From: CAYPJE01 sp964410945
GTDB lineage: Bacteria; Fidelibacterota; Marinisomatia; Marinisomatales; TCS56
Length of the DNA stretch: 64,000 nt
Assembly: GCA_964410945.1 (NCBI GenBank)
Contig: CAYPJE010000002.1
Coordinates: 1 to 64,000, forward strand
Reading direction: 5' to 3'
Part shown: piece by piece, positions 17,309 to 27,122 of the stretch
Layout of the letters: every line of letters begins with the position of its first letter
Numbering within the stretch: the first letter of the stretch is position 1
Program-made: the position numbers and the translations under genes
Notes under the pieces: generated by a model
The model's database searches: none
Seen by the model: the letters and a program-made list of their open reading frames with translations, nothing else
What the model was told of the DNA's origin: nothing

Positions 17309-19309
17309 ATGAGTAAGCAACCGATTCAGTTTTCTGATATTTATAAATTCAAACTGGTGGGCGATCCACAGGTGTCACCGGACGGCAAGCAGGTGGCTTT
17401 TGTAGTGGAAACCATGCACAAGGAAGACAAGACCTACTATCAAAACCTCTGGATAATGAAGTCCAATGGTCATCATCCGCGCCAGATCACTTATGGGAAG
17501 CGCAGTGATCACACCCCCCGCTGGAGTCCCGATGGCAAGACCCTGGCTTTTATCAGTAAACGTGATACCGGGCACGGTGACGCACCCAGTGATCAGGTTT
17601 GGGTATTACCCATGGCCGGTAGTGAGGCCCGTCCGTTGACCAAGCTGAAACGGGGATCACTGTCGAATCTCCAGTGGGCTCCCGATGGGAAGAAACTGGC
17701 TTTTCTTTTCCATCCGCTGGGCAAGGAAGTTAAAATCGGTGATGACGGTAAACCTGAAGTGCCTGCCTACCGGCATATTAAGGATGTGTTTTTCCGCCTC
17801 GATAGCAGTGGCTATTTCGACAGTGAGAATACCCATGTCTGGGTAGCCCAGGCTGGTTCGGGGAATGCCAAACAACTGGTTGACGGCCGCTATAACGATA
17901 ATCATTTTGCCTGGTCGCCGGACAGTTCGGAGATCGCTTTTATTTCTTTCCGGCATGCTGACTGGCAACTACGGATGGAGGAACAGAAAATATATACTGT
18001 TCCCGCCAGCAGTGGCGATATCAGGGAAATACCAACCCCAATCGGCCCGAAAGATGGAATATCATACTCTCCGGATGGTAAAACGCTGGCGTATTTTGGT
18101 CATGATAAACCCTACACCGGCTGGGGGGTTGTCAACTATCTGGTAAACACCATCGGTGTTGACGGTAAAGGTCACCGGATGCTTGGGGCCGATCTTGACC
18201 GTACGGCAGTTTCTTTGACCATCGGAGATATTTCACCATCCTTCCTGTTCGATGCACCGATCTGGTCTGAAGATGGGGAACGGATCTATTATTATGTTTC
18301 AGCTGATGGAGGGCAACCTCTGGTGGCTATTGATCTGGCAAACGATATGATTGAATTAGTGACCACCCGGGAACAGGTGGTCCTGAGCGGTTCAATGGAT
18401 TTTGCCCGGCGGAAATATTTTTATCACGGGGCCTCTCTGGAGTCGCCTGATGAAATCTATGCGGTAAATATTGATAACGGCACCATAGATCAACTTACCC
18501 ATTTGAATCGTTCCTATCTGCGCGGCCGTGATTTTCTGGTGGCGGAGGAACTGGAAATCTTAAATGACGGTCATAAAATCCAGGGCTGGATGGTAAAACC
18601 ACCGGATTTCGATGCTAAGAAAAAATACCCGCTGATCCTGGAAATCCATGGTGGACCCCGGGCCCAGTACGGCCGGACCTTTTTCCATGAGATGTATGTA
18701 CTGGCTGCTGCCGGTTATGTAGTAGTATATACCAATCCCCGGGGCAGCCAGGGCTACGGTGAGGATTTTGCCGCTGCGATTGCTTCCAAGTGGGGCGAAC
18801 CGGCCATGGGTGACGTAATGGCCGCCGTGGATCATGTGATTGGCCTGGGATTCATCGATGAGGAGCGGCTGGGCGTGACCGGTGGAAGTTATGGCGGGTA
18901 TATGACCAATTGGATCGTGACCCACACCGACCGTTTCAAGGCGGCTGTGACCCAGCGTTGCGTATCTGATTTATCCAGCATGTTCGGAAATTCAGACATC
19001 GGCTGGGATATGGCTGATGAATTCGGCGGCCCACCCTGGAAGAATCGGGAGGTTTACCTGGAATGGTCGCCCATGACCCATATCGAAAACTGCCACACAC
19101 CCCTGTTGATCATCCACAGCGAATTTGACCAGCGCTGTAATGTGGAACAGGCCGACCAGGTTTTCACAGCCCTGAAGTATCTTCGCCGTGAAGTGGAATA
19201 TGTCCGTTTCCCGGAAGAGAGCCATGGCTTGTCCCGGCATGGTCGTCCTGACCGGCGTATCGACCGTTTGAAATTCATTGTGGACTGGTTTGATAAATAC
19301 CTTAAATAA
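17309..19309 (+). CDS. S9 family peptidase (prolyl oligopeptidase / acylaminoacyl-peptidase type)
   Basis: This 666-residue serine peptidase has an N-terminal seven-bladed propeller with TolB/PD40-like repeats (VSPDGKQVAF, WSPDGKTLAF, WAPDGKKLAF) and a C-terminal alpha/beta-hydrolase domain. The catalytic triad is visible: S527 (GGSYGGY), D607 (SEFDQRCN) and H639 (EESHGLS). HGGPRAQYG forms the oxyanion motif. No signal peptide is seen, so it probably degrades peptides in the cytoplasm. An AAGGA ribosome site lies a few bases before the ATG. Family identity is secure; substrate preference is not. Confidence 0.95.
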   Translation: MSKQPIQFSDIYKFKLVGDPQVSPDGKQVAFVVETMHKEDKTYYQNLWIMKSNGHHPRQITYGKRSDHTPRWSPDGKTLAFISKRDTGHGDAPSDQVWVLPMAGSEARPLTKLKRGSLSNLQWAPDGKKLAFLFHPLGKEVKIGDDGKPEVPAYRHIKDVFFRLDSSGYFDSENTHVWVAQAGSGNAKQLVDGRYNDNHFAWSPDSSEIAFISFRHADWQLRMEEQKIYTVPASSGDIREIPTPIGPKDGISYSPDGKTLAYFGHDKPYTGWGVVNYLVNTIGVDGKGHRMLGADLDRTAVSLTIGDISPSFLFDAPIWSEDGERIYYYVSADGGQPLVAIDLANDMIELVTTREQVVLSGSMDFARRKYFYHGASLESPDEIYAVNIDNGTIDQLTHLNRSYLRGRDFLVAEELEILNDGHKIQGWMVKPPDFDAKKKYPLILEIHGGPRAQYGRTFFHEMYVLAAAGYVVVYTNPRGSQGYGEDFAAAIASKWGEPAMGDVMAAVDHVIGLGFIDEERLGVTGGSYGGYMTNWIVTHTDRFKAAVTQRCVSDLSSMFGNSDIGWDMADEFGGPPWKNREVYLEWSPMTHIENCHTPLLIIHSEFDQRCNVEQADQVFTALKYLRREVEYVRFPEESHGLSRHGRPDRRIDRLKFIVDWFDKYLK

Positions 19310-19335
19310 CGACTGATAACTACGGAATACGACTT

Positions 19336-19980
19336 ATGATCAAGGCGCTGTTATTTGATATGGATGGAGTGGTGATTGACTCCGAACCGCTTTACGAGCG
19401 GGTGCAGACCCGCGGGATGGCCCAGTATGGGGTCGAGCTGACTGCTGAAGACCATCAACGGTTTAAAGGGCTATCGGAGAAGGCGGTTCTTGATATGCTG
19501 GAGCAGGATTTCAATTTGAAATGGGATCGTGTCGAGTTGATGGCCGATATCCGGAAGCTGATGCTGGAGGAGTTCCGGCAGAACCTGGAATATATGGCCG
19601 GTTTCCCCGATGTGTTAAGTCGGATTGCCAATGGCCGTCAGGTAGGGTTGGTGACTTCCACCGAACGGCATTTTCTTGATGCGCTGGATGAAATTAAACC
19701 GGTTAAAAAATATTTCCCGGTGATTATCGCTGGTGGTGACGTACCCAATACCAAACCGCACCCCGAGCCGTATCAGGCAATCATGTCACAAATTGGTGTA
19801 AACCCGGAAGAATGTGTTGTGATTGAAGATTCTATTAATGGGATCGCCGCCGGGAAGGCGGCGGGAGCCAGGGTGATTGGTATATCGGCCACCTATCCCT
19901 GCGAAAGTCTGTCCCAGGCCGATATCTGTGTTAATTCCCTGGACGAAATAACGGTGAAAATGATCGATGGACTTGGCTGA
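19336..19980 (+). CDS. HAD-superfamily hydrolase, beta-phosphoglucomutase-like
   Basis: This 214-residue protein has motif I FDMDGVVIDSEP with D8 and D10, motif II VTST, the lysine in NTKPHPEPY, and motif IV VIEDSINGIAAGKAAGA. This is the subfamily of beta-phosphoglucomutase and small sugar-phosphate phosphatases. The substrate cannot be deduced. It overlaps the following acetyltransferase gene by 14 bases and begins 26 bases after the S9 peptidase, so these genes are likely co-transcribed. Confidence 0.9.
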   Translation: MIKALLFDMDGVVIDSEPLYERVQTRGMAQYGVELTAEDHQRFKGLSEKAVLDMLEQDFNLKWDRVELMADIRKLMLEEFRQNLEYMAGFPDVLSRIANGRQVGLVTSTERHFLDALDEIKPVKKYFPVIIAGGDVPNTKPHPEPYQAIMSQIGVNPEECVVIEDSINGIAAGKAAGARVIGISATYPCESLSQADICVNSLDEITVKMIDGLG

Positions 19981-20503
19981 ACCGGATCTTATATTGATGC
20001 CCATCGGGCCGGAATATCTGGATTTCTGGCACCGTCTGCGTAACGATCCCGAGACCATGCGTCACCAGCCGATCGCACCAAGTACGGCCGAGCATTTAAA
20101 ACTGGTCATGCGCCAGTATCCCAGTGGTGAACTGGACAATGAACTGATCCTTTCCTACCGCTGGATCATTCTGGATAAACATGATAACAGTCCAATGGGC
20201 GAAATTTCCTTCCACCGGGTGCAGCCCGAACAGCAGATCGGCCGGGTTGGTTATTCGATCACACCGGCGTACTGGAACCGGGGTGTTGGCACGGGAGCAT
20301 TACGGAAATTGATTGATATGGTATTCACCCTGACCAATATTGAGCGGCTGGAAGCAGTTTGCAGTATTCATAATCTGGCCAGCCGCCGGGTACTTGAAAA
20401 AGTCGGTTTTAAATACGAAGGGATTAAGCGCGGCTATCTGAAAATCCGTGGAGAGCGGATCGATCATTTCAGTTTCGGACTGTTAAAAAGCGATTGGATA
20501 TAG
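19967..20503 (+). CDS. GNAT-family N-acetyltransferase (RimJ/RimL-like)
   Basis: This 178-residue acetyl-CoA-dependent transferase shows the GNAT core: IGRVGYSITPAYWNRGVGTGALRKL (split by the acetyl-CoA pyrophosphate loop R/Q-x-x-G-x-G/A, here NRGVGTG), then HNLASRRVLEKVGFKYEG, the usual end motif of the RimJ/RimL group. Substrates of this group range from ribosomal-protein N-termini to small molecules. It overlaps the HAD gene upstream, and its end lies close to the next gene, suggesting one transcript. Confidence 0.9.
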   Translation: MDLAEPDLILMPIGPEYLDFWHRLRNDPETMRHQPIAPSTAEHLKLVMRQYPSGELDNELILSYRWIILDKHDNSPMGEISFHRVQPEQQIGRVGYSITPAYWNRGVGTGALRKLIDMVFTLTNIERLEAVCSIHNLASRRVLEKVGFKYEGIKRGYLKIRGERIDHFSFGLLKSDWI

Positions 20504-20532
20504 TTCTGAAGACGGGGAGGGCAGATCCAGAC

Positions 20533-21411
20533 ATGTACGACCGGTTCCTGAAAAGGATGCGGGCCGGAGAAATCCTGGTGCTGGACGGGGCCATGGGAAC
20601 GGAACTGATCCGACGGGGGATACCGATCCCCGAGCCGCTGTGGTCGGCGGCCGCCAATCTGGAGAATCCTGCGGCGGTTTTGAATATACACCAGGAATAT
20701 GTTGCCAGCGGAGCGCAGATCATCACCACCAATACCTTCCGAACTACACCCCGGAGCTACCGGCGGGCCGGTTATTCCCAGCCGGAAGAAACGGCTTGGA
20801 GAAGTCTGGGATCGGCTGTTACCCTGGCGAAACAAGCCGCTGGAGATGAATGCCTGGTAGCCGGTTCTATTGCGCCGCTGGAAGATTGTTACCAGCCCCA
20901 GGATTTTCCCGGGGCGGCAACAGCCGCTGAGGAATTTGGTGTAATTGCCAACCGACTGGTTGATGCCGGAGTTGATTTTCTGCTGCTGGAGACAATGGGT
21001 AATTGCCGTGAAGTCGAGGCGGTCCTGCGGGCCACGGCTTTCCTTGGGGTTCCCTGCTGGCTGAGCTTTATTACTACTGACGGCAAACACCTGCTGGACG
21101 GTACGCCGCTGCGGAAAGCCGTAGAGCTGGCTTGCCGGTTTGATATCGATGTCCTGTTATTGAATTGTTCGTTGTTATCCAATATCCTGATCGGGGTGGA
21201 TGAAGTGGCAAGACACTGGCCCGGACTGTGGGGCGCCTATCCCAATCTTGGTGTCGATATGCCGTCTTCCGATGGAGTTTTTGAAGATGTTATTAGCGAA
21301 AGTGAATTCATTACTGGAATGAAGCAGTTACTGGACAGAGGTGCCAGTGTTCTGGGGGCCTGCTGTGGTTCGGGTCCGGGGCATATCCGGTTGATTAACA
21401 GTATATTGTAA
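20533..21411 (+). CDS. Homocysteine S-methyltransferase family protein
   Basis: The zinc-dependent methyltransferase moves a methyl group from a donor such as S-methylmethionine or betaine to homocysteine, making methionine. It opens with the family motif VLDGAMGTEL and has the three zinc cysteines: C212 (LLNCSLL) and C277/C278 (GACCGSGPGH). With the ATG at 20533 it has 292 residues, normal for the MmuM/BHMT group. The frame extends to a TTG at 20494 inside the previous gene. GGGGAGG lies 12 bases before the ATG, so I prefer the latter. No cobalamin or folate domain is present, so it is not a complete MetH. Confidence 0.92.
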   Translation: MYDRFLKRMRAGEILVLDGAMGTELIRRGIPIPEPLWSAAANLENPAAVLNIHQEYVASGAQIITTNTFRTTPRSYRRAGYSQPEETAWRSLGSAVTLAKQAAGDECLVAGSIAPLEDCYQPQDFPGAATAAEEFGVIANRLVDAGVDFLLLETMGNCREVEAVLRATAFLGVPCWLSFITTDGKHLLDGTPLRKAVELACRFDIDVLLLNCSLLSNILIGVDEVARHWPGLWGAYPNLGVDMPSSDGVFEDVISESEFITGMKQLLDRGASVLGACCGSGPGHIRLINSIL

Positions 21412-21490
21412 ATATTTTGATGAAATAGATAAATTATGTAATACTATATATTGTTAGTTGAGAGTTTTTTACTGACGCGTTAAATAATGC

Positions 21491-21519
21491 TTGCATATAT
21501 TCATTCTACCCTGTATCAT
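21491..21519 (+). promoter_or_regulatory. Possible sigma-70-like promoter upstream of propeller lipoprotein 3
   Basis: TTGCAT (21491-21496) and TATCAT (21514-21519) are 17 bases apart in a 296-base AT-rich gap with no supportable gene. It lies about 200 bases before the start, so the link to the gene is uncertain. Confidence 0.3.
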
Positions 21520-21722
21520 GTTTTTATATTTGATAAGGTTTATTAGTTAAATGTTGAAATGTTGGTCTATGAATTAATAACTGACAAATGAGTATTTTGC
21601 GATTATAACTGATTATTGTTTCCCGCTGGTCTGTTGCTGACTGAAAGCTGTTGATTGATAAATCAAGTTTTGGTAATTGTATAAATTGAAACAGGGGTAG
21701 ATAATATTTGAAATTTTGCACA

Positions 21723-23075
21723 ATGTACGTTTTTAACAAAACCATTTTATTGAAAAAGTACTTAGGTACAGCATTACAATCATGTACCTCCTATATTTAT
21801 CTTTTATCTTTTATCTCTTATCTTGTTCTCTCGTCCTGCCTGGATAATGGCGCAAACCAGCGTGACACTACCATCTACCTGGAGCTGGATGGCACCGGTG
21901 TTACATCGGTAACGCTACAGGTAAGCGTGGAAGATTCAAGCGATGAATGGAATTTTGCTCTGGCGCGCAATGATTCGATTGTAATGGAACATACCGTAAC
22001 CGGCAAAGACACCACCGTTAGGGATACCGGCCTTGAGCCGGGCACGGAGTACGACTATTTAGCCTATTGGCTTGCCAACGGTAAAATCAAAGATTCCAGC
22101 AACGCGGTAATTGCCAGCACATTGGATACCACCAGCCACAATTTTACCTGGACCATCGACACCCTGGGCGAATACGGCAGTTATCTGAAAGATGCCTGGA
22201 TCGTGGATGAGAATGATATTTGGGTAGTGGGAAATATTGAGACCGACAGTGGTGAATACAATGCCGCCCATTGGGATGGGAATGATTGGGAATTGTTGGG
22301 AATACACAGTAATACTTTGGACTTACGCAGCATTTGGTATTTTGATAAGAATGATATTTGGGTAACTGATTATTGTTCTCCTATTCATTGGGATGGAGAT
22401 GAATGGATATACTATCATATCCAAAATATGGGTTTAGATGCTTGTGCTGGATTTGGCATTTGGGGAACCTCATCATCTAATATTTATTTTGTGGGGTATC
22501 AGGGTTCAATTATCCACCACGACGGCCAGGAGTTTGAGAAGATGGAGAGCGGGACGGAAGTGAAATTAAAAAATATATCTGGTTCAGGCCCTGATAATAT
22601 CTGGGTCAGTGGGCATGACCTGGATACGGGCGGCGACCAGGTTGTTTTATTACATTATGATGGGATGGCCTGGAATAAAGTAATTGAACAGTCGGTAACA
22701 ACTTACCTGACTCCCGGTCAGATTTCCGGTGGTATTGTGGGGATTTATACCGATTCGGCCGATAGTGTGTGGGTATATACCCATCTGGGTTTTTATAGCT
22801 GTCCCGTAACCACCACCGGTGAAGGAAACCTAATCTGGGATACATCCATTGATGAAACAGCTATTGAAGCTTTTGGTGGAACGAGTCATAACGACTTGTT
22901 CTCCGCCGGTACCTTTAGCATCATCTGGCATTACAACGGGCTAACCTGGCATCGTTACAAAGAAATCCCGGAGATTGGTACAATTTATGGAATGGCGGCT
23001 CAATCCAATATGGCCGTTTTCGTTGGCTATATTTACTCACCCGATCGTGCTTTTGTTATAAGGGGCTATCGATGA
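21723..23075 (+). CDS. Beta-propeller lipoprotein with fibronectin-III-like stalk (paralog 3)
   Basis: After a long hydrophobic leader ending in the lipobox VLSSC comes an 80-residue module that reads like an Ig/FN3 fold (VTSVTLQVSVEDSS..., TGLEPGTEYDYLAYW). From DTTSHNFTWTIDTLG on, the protein is clearly homologous to paralog 1, with AHWDGNDW, IHWDGDEW, HHDGQEF, HYDGMAW and HYNGLTW repeats. Paralogs 1 and 2 have a cysteine-rich stalk in place of the FN3 module. The start is uncertain: ATG 21723 or TTG 21708. It is probably anchored to the outer membrane or periplasmic face. The function is unknown. Confidence 0.75.
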   Translation: MYVFNKTILLKKYLGTALQSCTSYIYLLSFISYLVLSSCLDNGANQRDTTIYLELDGTGVTSVTLQVSVEDSSDEWNFALARNDSIVMEHTVTGKDTTVRDTGLEPGTEYDYLAYWLANGKIKDSSNAVIASTLDTTSHNFTWTIDTLGEYGSYLKDAWIVDENDIWVVGNIETDSGEYNAAHWDGNDWELLGIHSNTLDLRSIWYFDKNDIWVTDYCSPIHWDGDEWIYYHIQNMGLDACAGFGIWGTSSSNIYFVGYQGSIIHHDGQEFEKMESGTEVKLKNISGSGPDNIWVSGHDLDTGGDQVVLLHYDGMAWNKVIEQSVTTYLTPGQISGGIVGIYTDSADSVWVYTHLGFYSCPVTTTGEGNLIWDTSIDETAIEAFGGTSHNDLFSAGTFSIIWHYNGLTWHRYKEIPEIGTIYGMAAQSNMAVFVGYIYSPDRAFVIRGYR

Positions 23076-23089
23076 ATTAGAAAATCAAT

Positions 23090-23130
23090 AATTGCCCCTG
23101 CGCAAGTAAGGAAGACTGGCAGGGGCAATT
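23090..23130 (+). terminator. 11-bp hairpin after propeller lipoprotein 3
   Basis: Arms AATTGCCCCTG (23090-23100) and CAGGGGCAATT (23120-23130) pair perfectly around a 19-base loop. No T run follows, so it may protect the mRNA end or act with Rho, not as a classic terminator. Confidence 0.5.
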
Positions 23131-23199
23131 CGAAACCGCATCCAAGGCGATCTCGGTATGCAATATACGTTATCGCCTGAAGAAAAGAAAGGCACAACG

Positions 23200-26100
23200 A
23201 TGCAAACTAAAGTAACTAGAAGTATCATGCTATTGGTATTGATTGTATTAATTTCAATGCCGTTTACTCAGGGTTATACACCAGTGAATTTTAACGAAAC
23301 CGATGATCCGGTGTTTTCCAATACCAGAACTTTCGCCAGCAGCAGTACATTAACTCACCCGGAAGGATTTGCAGAAAATTATGTGTTATATGTCCAGAGT
23401 CATCTATTAGCAGATGAAATATGGTTAGAACCATATTATAAAGTTGATATGAATAATGATGGCACATGGGATTCTGGAAATTACTGGTGTTTGAACGATA
23501 GAAAAGTGTCATTTGATTATCCTGAAGTGGCTATAGGTGAAACAGGTTCGGCTACAATCAGGGTTAAAGTACGGCATCTTGAAGACAATGAATATGTCTA
23601 TGAGGATTTTTATTTCAATGTGGTAACCTTACACACTCCGGAAATATCTTATTCTACAGCCGATGGTGATTTGATAACAACATTTATCAGCGCCGACGGT
23701 GTAATGGATAAACCTCTGGTAATTGTCGAAGGATTTGATGTATTCAATTCAACCTGGCCTTCTTACTATTATTACAGTTTCATGGATATGATAACAAACT
23801 ACCTGAGTCCCGCCGGGTACGATGTATCTTTCGTGAATTTTGCCGATGGATCAACTCTTTTACAGAACAATGCAATGGTTCTTCTTGGGGCGCTTAATAT
23901 GATTGCCGGTAATAATTATACCAATCCCAGCCGGGTTATGGGCTTGAGTATGGGAGGTGTAATTGCCCGCTATGCCTTAGCCTTTGCCGAAGATCCGGCA
24001 AATGCAATCGATCATGGCTGTAATATGTTCATCTCCTACGATTCCCCGCAGCAGGGAGGGTACATCAGTACCGCATTGCAGGATTTTTTTGGAGGCATTG
24101 ATAATGATGATATTGATAACCCAATGGTTTCAATTATTCAGGAACAATTACAATCACCGGCAGCGAAACAAATGTTACGCTATAATTACTATGATCCTGC
24201 ATCATCCGGTGATTTGACTAAAATCACTGTAAGCAGTTCAATTGATGGTGGCCCTATGTATGAAGCATTTTACACCGAGCTTAATGCACTTAATGGTGAC
24301 GGCTATCCCGATCAGGCCTACAATATCGGAATATCCAATGGACAGGGCAATGTAAGTAATCACACGATGGAGAGTGTTTGGCCTGAAGGATATGAAGATC
24401 ATGGATTTGTACAACTAGAGGTAGTTGGACTGCCGCTGGAAACGATCGGTTTTTCTTTAACAGATATTATACCCGGTTCTTATCTGCCAGCTTTTCGGGA
24501 TGAAGGTAGTATTCCCGGTTCTATAACCATGTTTGCAGGGATGGATTTTCCATGGCCGATTAGCAAGTATGATGTAGACCCGGTAGCTCTTGATTATATG
24601 GTAACAACCGGTGATGCCCCCTGCTATATCTGGGCACAATCCGCACTAGACTTGGTAAATCCAGATTATGGAGACGATCCGTCCACATACGCTAATATAG
24701 AATCCTGGGATTATTCTATGTTTGATGAAATATATGCTCAAAGCGATCAATCATATTACCACGATGTGATATCTGAGCAGACAATGTCATATGTTCTAAA
24801 TCAATTATTGAATCCAAATCCAATATCGGTCACATTTAAAAATGTTGCTGACGACGGTTCCGAACTTGATGGGTATTTATCAGTGTCTGATTATTATACA
24901 CAAATAACATCAGGTGCTGTTAAATCGGTACCTGGTTTTACACCGCTTACTGTTTTTACCAATCAACAAAATCTCTCGAATAATGAGGATGAATTGCTGC
25001 AGCATCATCATTGGAATGATGATGAGGGGGAATTACTGATTTCGCATTCTAAAATATTTTTCCCCAATGTTGTTGATAAGGCTATATTCAAAAATGTTGA
25101 AGACGTCACACTATCAGATAATATTCAGGGCTACAATGTTGATTTCTGGTTTAAGGATCCCTGGTATGTGGAAAACCCGGAAGATGATCTTGAAGACTGG
25201 GCCCAGCCCGATGATTACCGTACAATTTCTTCCGGTGATTTTGATGTTTTCCTTGATCAGAATGAAAAATTCTTAGACGGTATTCCCATTTACTCGTTGA
25301 AAGCTCCCCGTATCCACCAGGAGAGCGATAAATGGTACCTGTTCAAACAATGGTCCGGCAGCAATGTGGACTTCGGTGGCGGGGCCACCACTACTACCGA
25401 ACTGGAAACGCCGGTAGTGTTTTCAGCCGGGGCTGAAGTCGAGGCGGAGTATGATGTAGTAACGATTACTGATCCTGATGTGAAAATAACGCATAGTAAT
25501 GGGGAGTACCACCTCGATGCACCAAGCCATACCGCCACTACCAATATGATCTACCGGTTCTATAACTGGGAAGTAACCAACATGATCATCGCCGCCTCTC
25601 AACAGGAAGAGACTGTGATAACGAGTATTTCCGGGAATGCAACGGCTTATCCTGCGTACTCAGCAGTTGATTTTGACGGTGATGTGTTAAAACTGTCGGA
25701 ACACTTGACTATTCCGGCCGGGGCTCATTACGAATTCGGTCCTGAATTTGCCTTTACTGTAATGAACATTGGAGATCTGCATTTGAATGGTACTGTTACC
25801 GATCCCGTTATTCTCTCATCAGTAGATGATGAAGGTTGGCTTGGTATTGATCTCAGTGAATTCAGTACCGTCACCGCGCAATACTGCGTGATCGAAAATG
25901 CTGCGATGGCATTGGATATAGAAGGTAGTTATTGGGACATGGACCACATGGTGTTCTATGACAATGAGGTTGCTGTTACCATAACAGATAATGTCCTCCA
26001 GGAATGGGGTAGCATCAATAACTCCATATTCTCTAATAATAACACCAGTGTGGTGTTGGTCAATTGTGAACCGCCTAATAATGATATCGACATCGATTAC

Positions 26101-27000
26101 AGTCTATTTTATAACAGCTCAATTCCCGGCGATTTGAATTCGACTAACATGACCAACCTATCGCCTCAATTTACCAGCGCCGCCAGTGGTGATTTTACCC
26201 TGAAGCACACCAGCCCCGGCATCGATGCCGGCGATCCCAACTCCGCTTATGATCCTGATGGTACCCGCGCTGATATTGGCGCCTATTACTACCAGATCCC
26301 AACTCCGGTCCTGTCAATCTCAGGCTCAGTGGGTGAGAACCCGACTTTATCCTGGACCGTAGGCGGAATTACCAATTATGACCAGGGGGAAGTCTGGCGC
26401 TACTACGATACAATCGAGTCGGATGGCCGCTTGATGGCCACGGTATCAGGTTACAGTTGGACCGATACCGATTATGAGATAACCCTGGCTGATGGTGGTA
26501 CTGCCAATCCACTGGGTGTGATTGGTGAGGAAGGCATGATCGGTGAAGATCCTATCGATAATACCGAAACACTGAAGGTGAAATACCGGGTGAAGGTTTG
26601 TGATACTAACAATCACCTATCTCCTTACTCCAATGAAAAGTATACTTACCGCCTGGTTGAAAGCGGCTATTCACCATTAAAACAACTGGTAGCTTTGATA
26701 CCATCGGAATTTGCCCTGCACCAGAACTACCCCAATCCCTTCAATCCCACTACCACCGTTAAATATGATCTGCCGGAGGAGAGCCAGGTGACGATTGTGA
26801 TTTATGATTTCCTGGGCCGGGAAGTCAGAACCCTGGTGGATGGTACCATCGAGGCCGGCTACAATCATATCGTTTGGGATGGTAAAACCGATGCCGGTCG
26901 TCCGGCAGCTACGGGAATGTACATTCTGGTATTTAAAGCCCGCGGACTGGACAACGGCGAAAGGATTCAGTCAAATATGAAATTAATACTGATCAAATAA
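23200..27000 (+). CDS. Large secreted alpha/beta-hydrolase with beta-helix and C-terminal sorting domain
   Basis: The product has 1266 residues from ATG 23200, which has AAAGG upstream and opens a signal peptide (MLLVLIVLISMPFTQG); the frame is also open from 23158. About residues 150-400 form an esterase/lipase-like domain, with DKPLVIVEGFD and the nucleophile elbow GLSMGG (S250). Around residues 840-1020 lie right-handed beta-helix-like turns (LTIPAGAHYEF, GDLHLNGTVTDPVILSS, IDAGDP). An FN3-like segment follows, then a type IX-style sorting domain: LHQNYPNPFNPTT, IYDFLGREVRTL, YNHIVWDGKTDAG, GMYILVFKA, KLILIK. It is predicted to be exported across the outer membrane. The substrate is unknown; an ester or lipid is plausible. 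Confidence 0.82.
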   Translation: MQTKVTRSIMLLVLIVLISMPFTQGYTPVNFNETDDPVFSNTRTFASSSTLTHPEGFAENYVLYVQSHLLADEIWLEPYYKVDMNNDGTWDSGNYWCLNDRKVSFDYPEVAIGETGSATIRVKVRHLEDNEYVYEDFYFNVVTLHTPEISYSTADGDLITTFISADGVMDKPLVIVEGFDVFNSTWPSYYYYSFMDMITNYLSPAGYDVSFVNFADGSTLLQNNAMVLLGALNMIAGNNYTNPSRVMGLSMGGVIARYALAFAEDPANAIDHGCNMFISYDSPQQGGYISTALQDFFGGIDNDDIDNPMVSIIQEQLQSPAAKQMLRYNYYDPASSGDLTKITVSSSIDGGPMYEAFYTELNALNGDGYPDQAYNIGISNGQGNVSNHTMESVWPEGYEDHGFVQLEVVGLPLETIGFSLTDIIPGSYLPAFRDEGSIPGSITMFAGMDFPWPISKYDVDPVALDYMVTTGDAPCYIWAQSALDLVNPDYGDDPSTYANIESWDYSMFDEIYAQSDQSYYHDVISEQTMSYVLNQLLNPNPISVTFKNVADDGSELDGYLSVSDYYTQITSGAVKSVPGFTPLTVFTNQQNLSNNEDELLQHHHWNDDEGELLISHSKIFFPNVVDKAIFKNVEDVTLSDNIQGYNVDFWFKDPWYVENPEDDLEDWAQPDDYRTISSGDFDVFLDQNEKFLDGIPIYSLKAPRIHQESDKWYLFKQWSGSNVDFGGGATTTTELETPVVFSAGAEVEAEYDVVTITDPDVKITHSNGEYHLDAPSHTATTNMIYRFYNWEVTNMIIAASQQEETVITSISGNATAYPAYSAVDFDGDVLKLSEHLTIPAGAHYEFGPEFAFTVMNIGDLHLNGTVTDPVILSSVDDEGWLGIDLSEFSTVTAQYCVIENAAMALDIEGSYWDMDHMVFYDNEVAVTITDNVLQEWGSINNSIFSNNNTSVVLVNCEPPNNDIDIDYSLFYNSSIPGDLNSTNMTNLSPQFTSAASGDFTLKHTSPGIDAGDPNSAYDPDGTRADIGAYYYQIPTPVLSISGSVGENPTLSWTVGGITNYDQGEVWRYYDTIESDGRLMATVSGYSWTDTDYEITLADGGTANPLGVIGEEGMIGEDPIDNTETLKVKYRVKVCDTNNHLSPYSNEKYTYRLVESGYSPLKQLVALIPSEFALHQNYPNPFNPTTTVKYDLPEESQVTIVIYDFLGREVRTLVDGTIEAGYNHIVWDGKTDAGRPAATGMYILVFKARGLDNGERIQSNMKLILIK

Positions 27001-27011
27001 ACCTTGATTTA

Positions 27012-27060
27012 ATCTTCCCGGCCTGACATTGGTCATAACGATAATGCAGGCTGGGAAGAT
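27012..27060 (+). terminator. Hairpin after the large secreted hydrolase
   Basis: Arms ATCTTCCCGGCCTG (27012-27025) and CAGGCTGGGAAGAT (27047-27060) pair with one G-U position. ATTTG follows. It begins 12 bases after the stop and is the likely transcript end. Confidence 0.55.
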
Positions 27061-27122
27061 ATTTGACTCGATCAGATTTTTAAAATAATGGTAATGTAAT
27101 AGTAATTATTAAAGGAAGTTTT

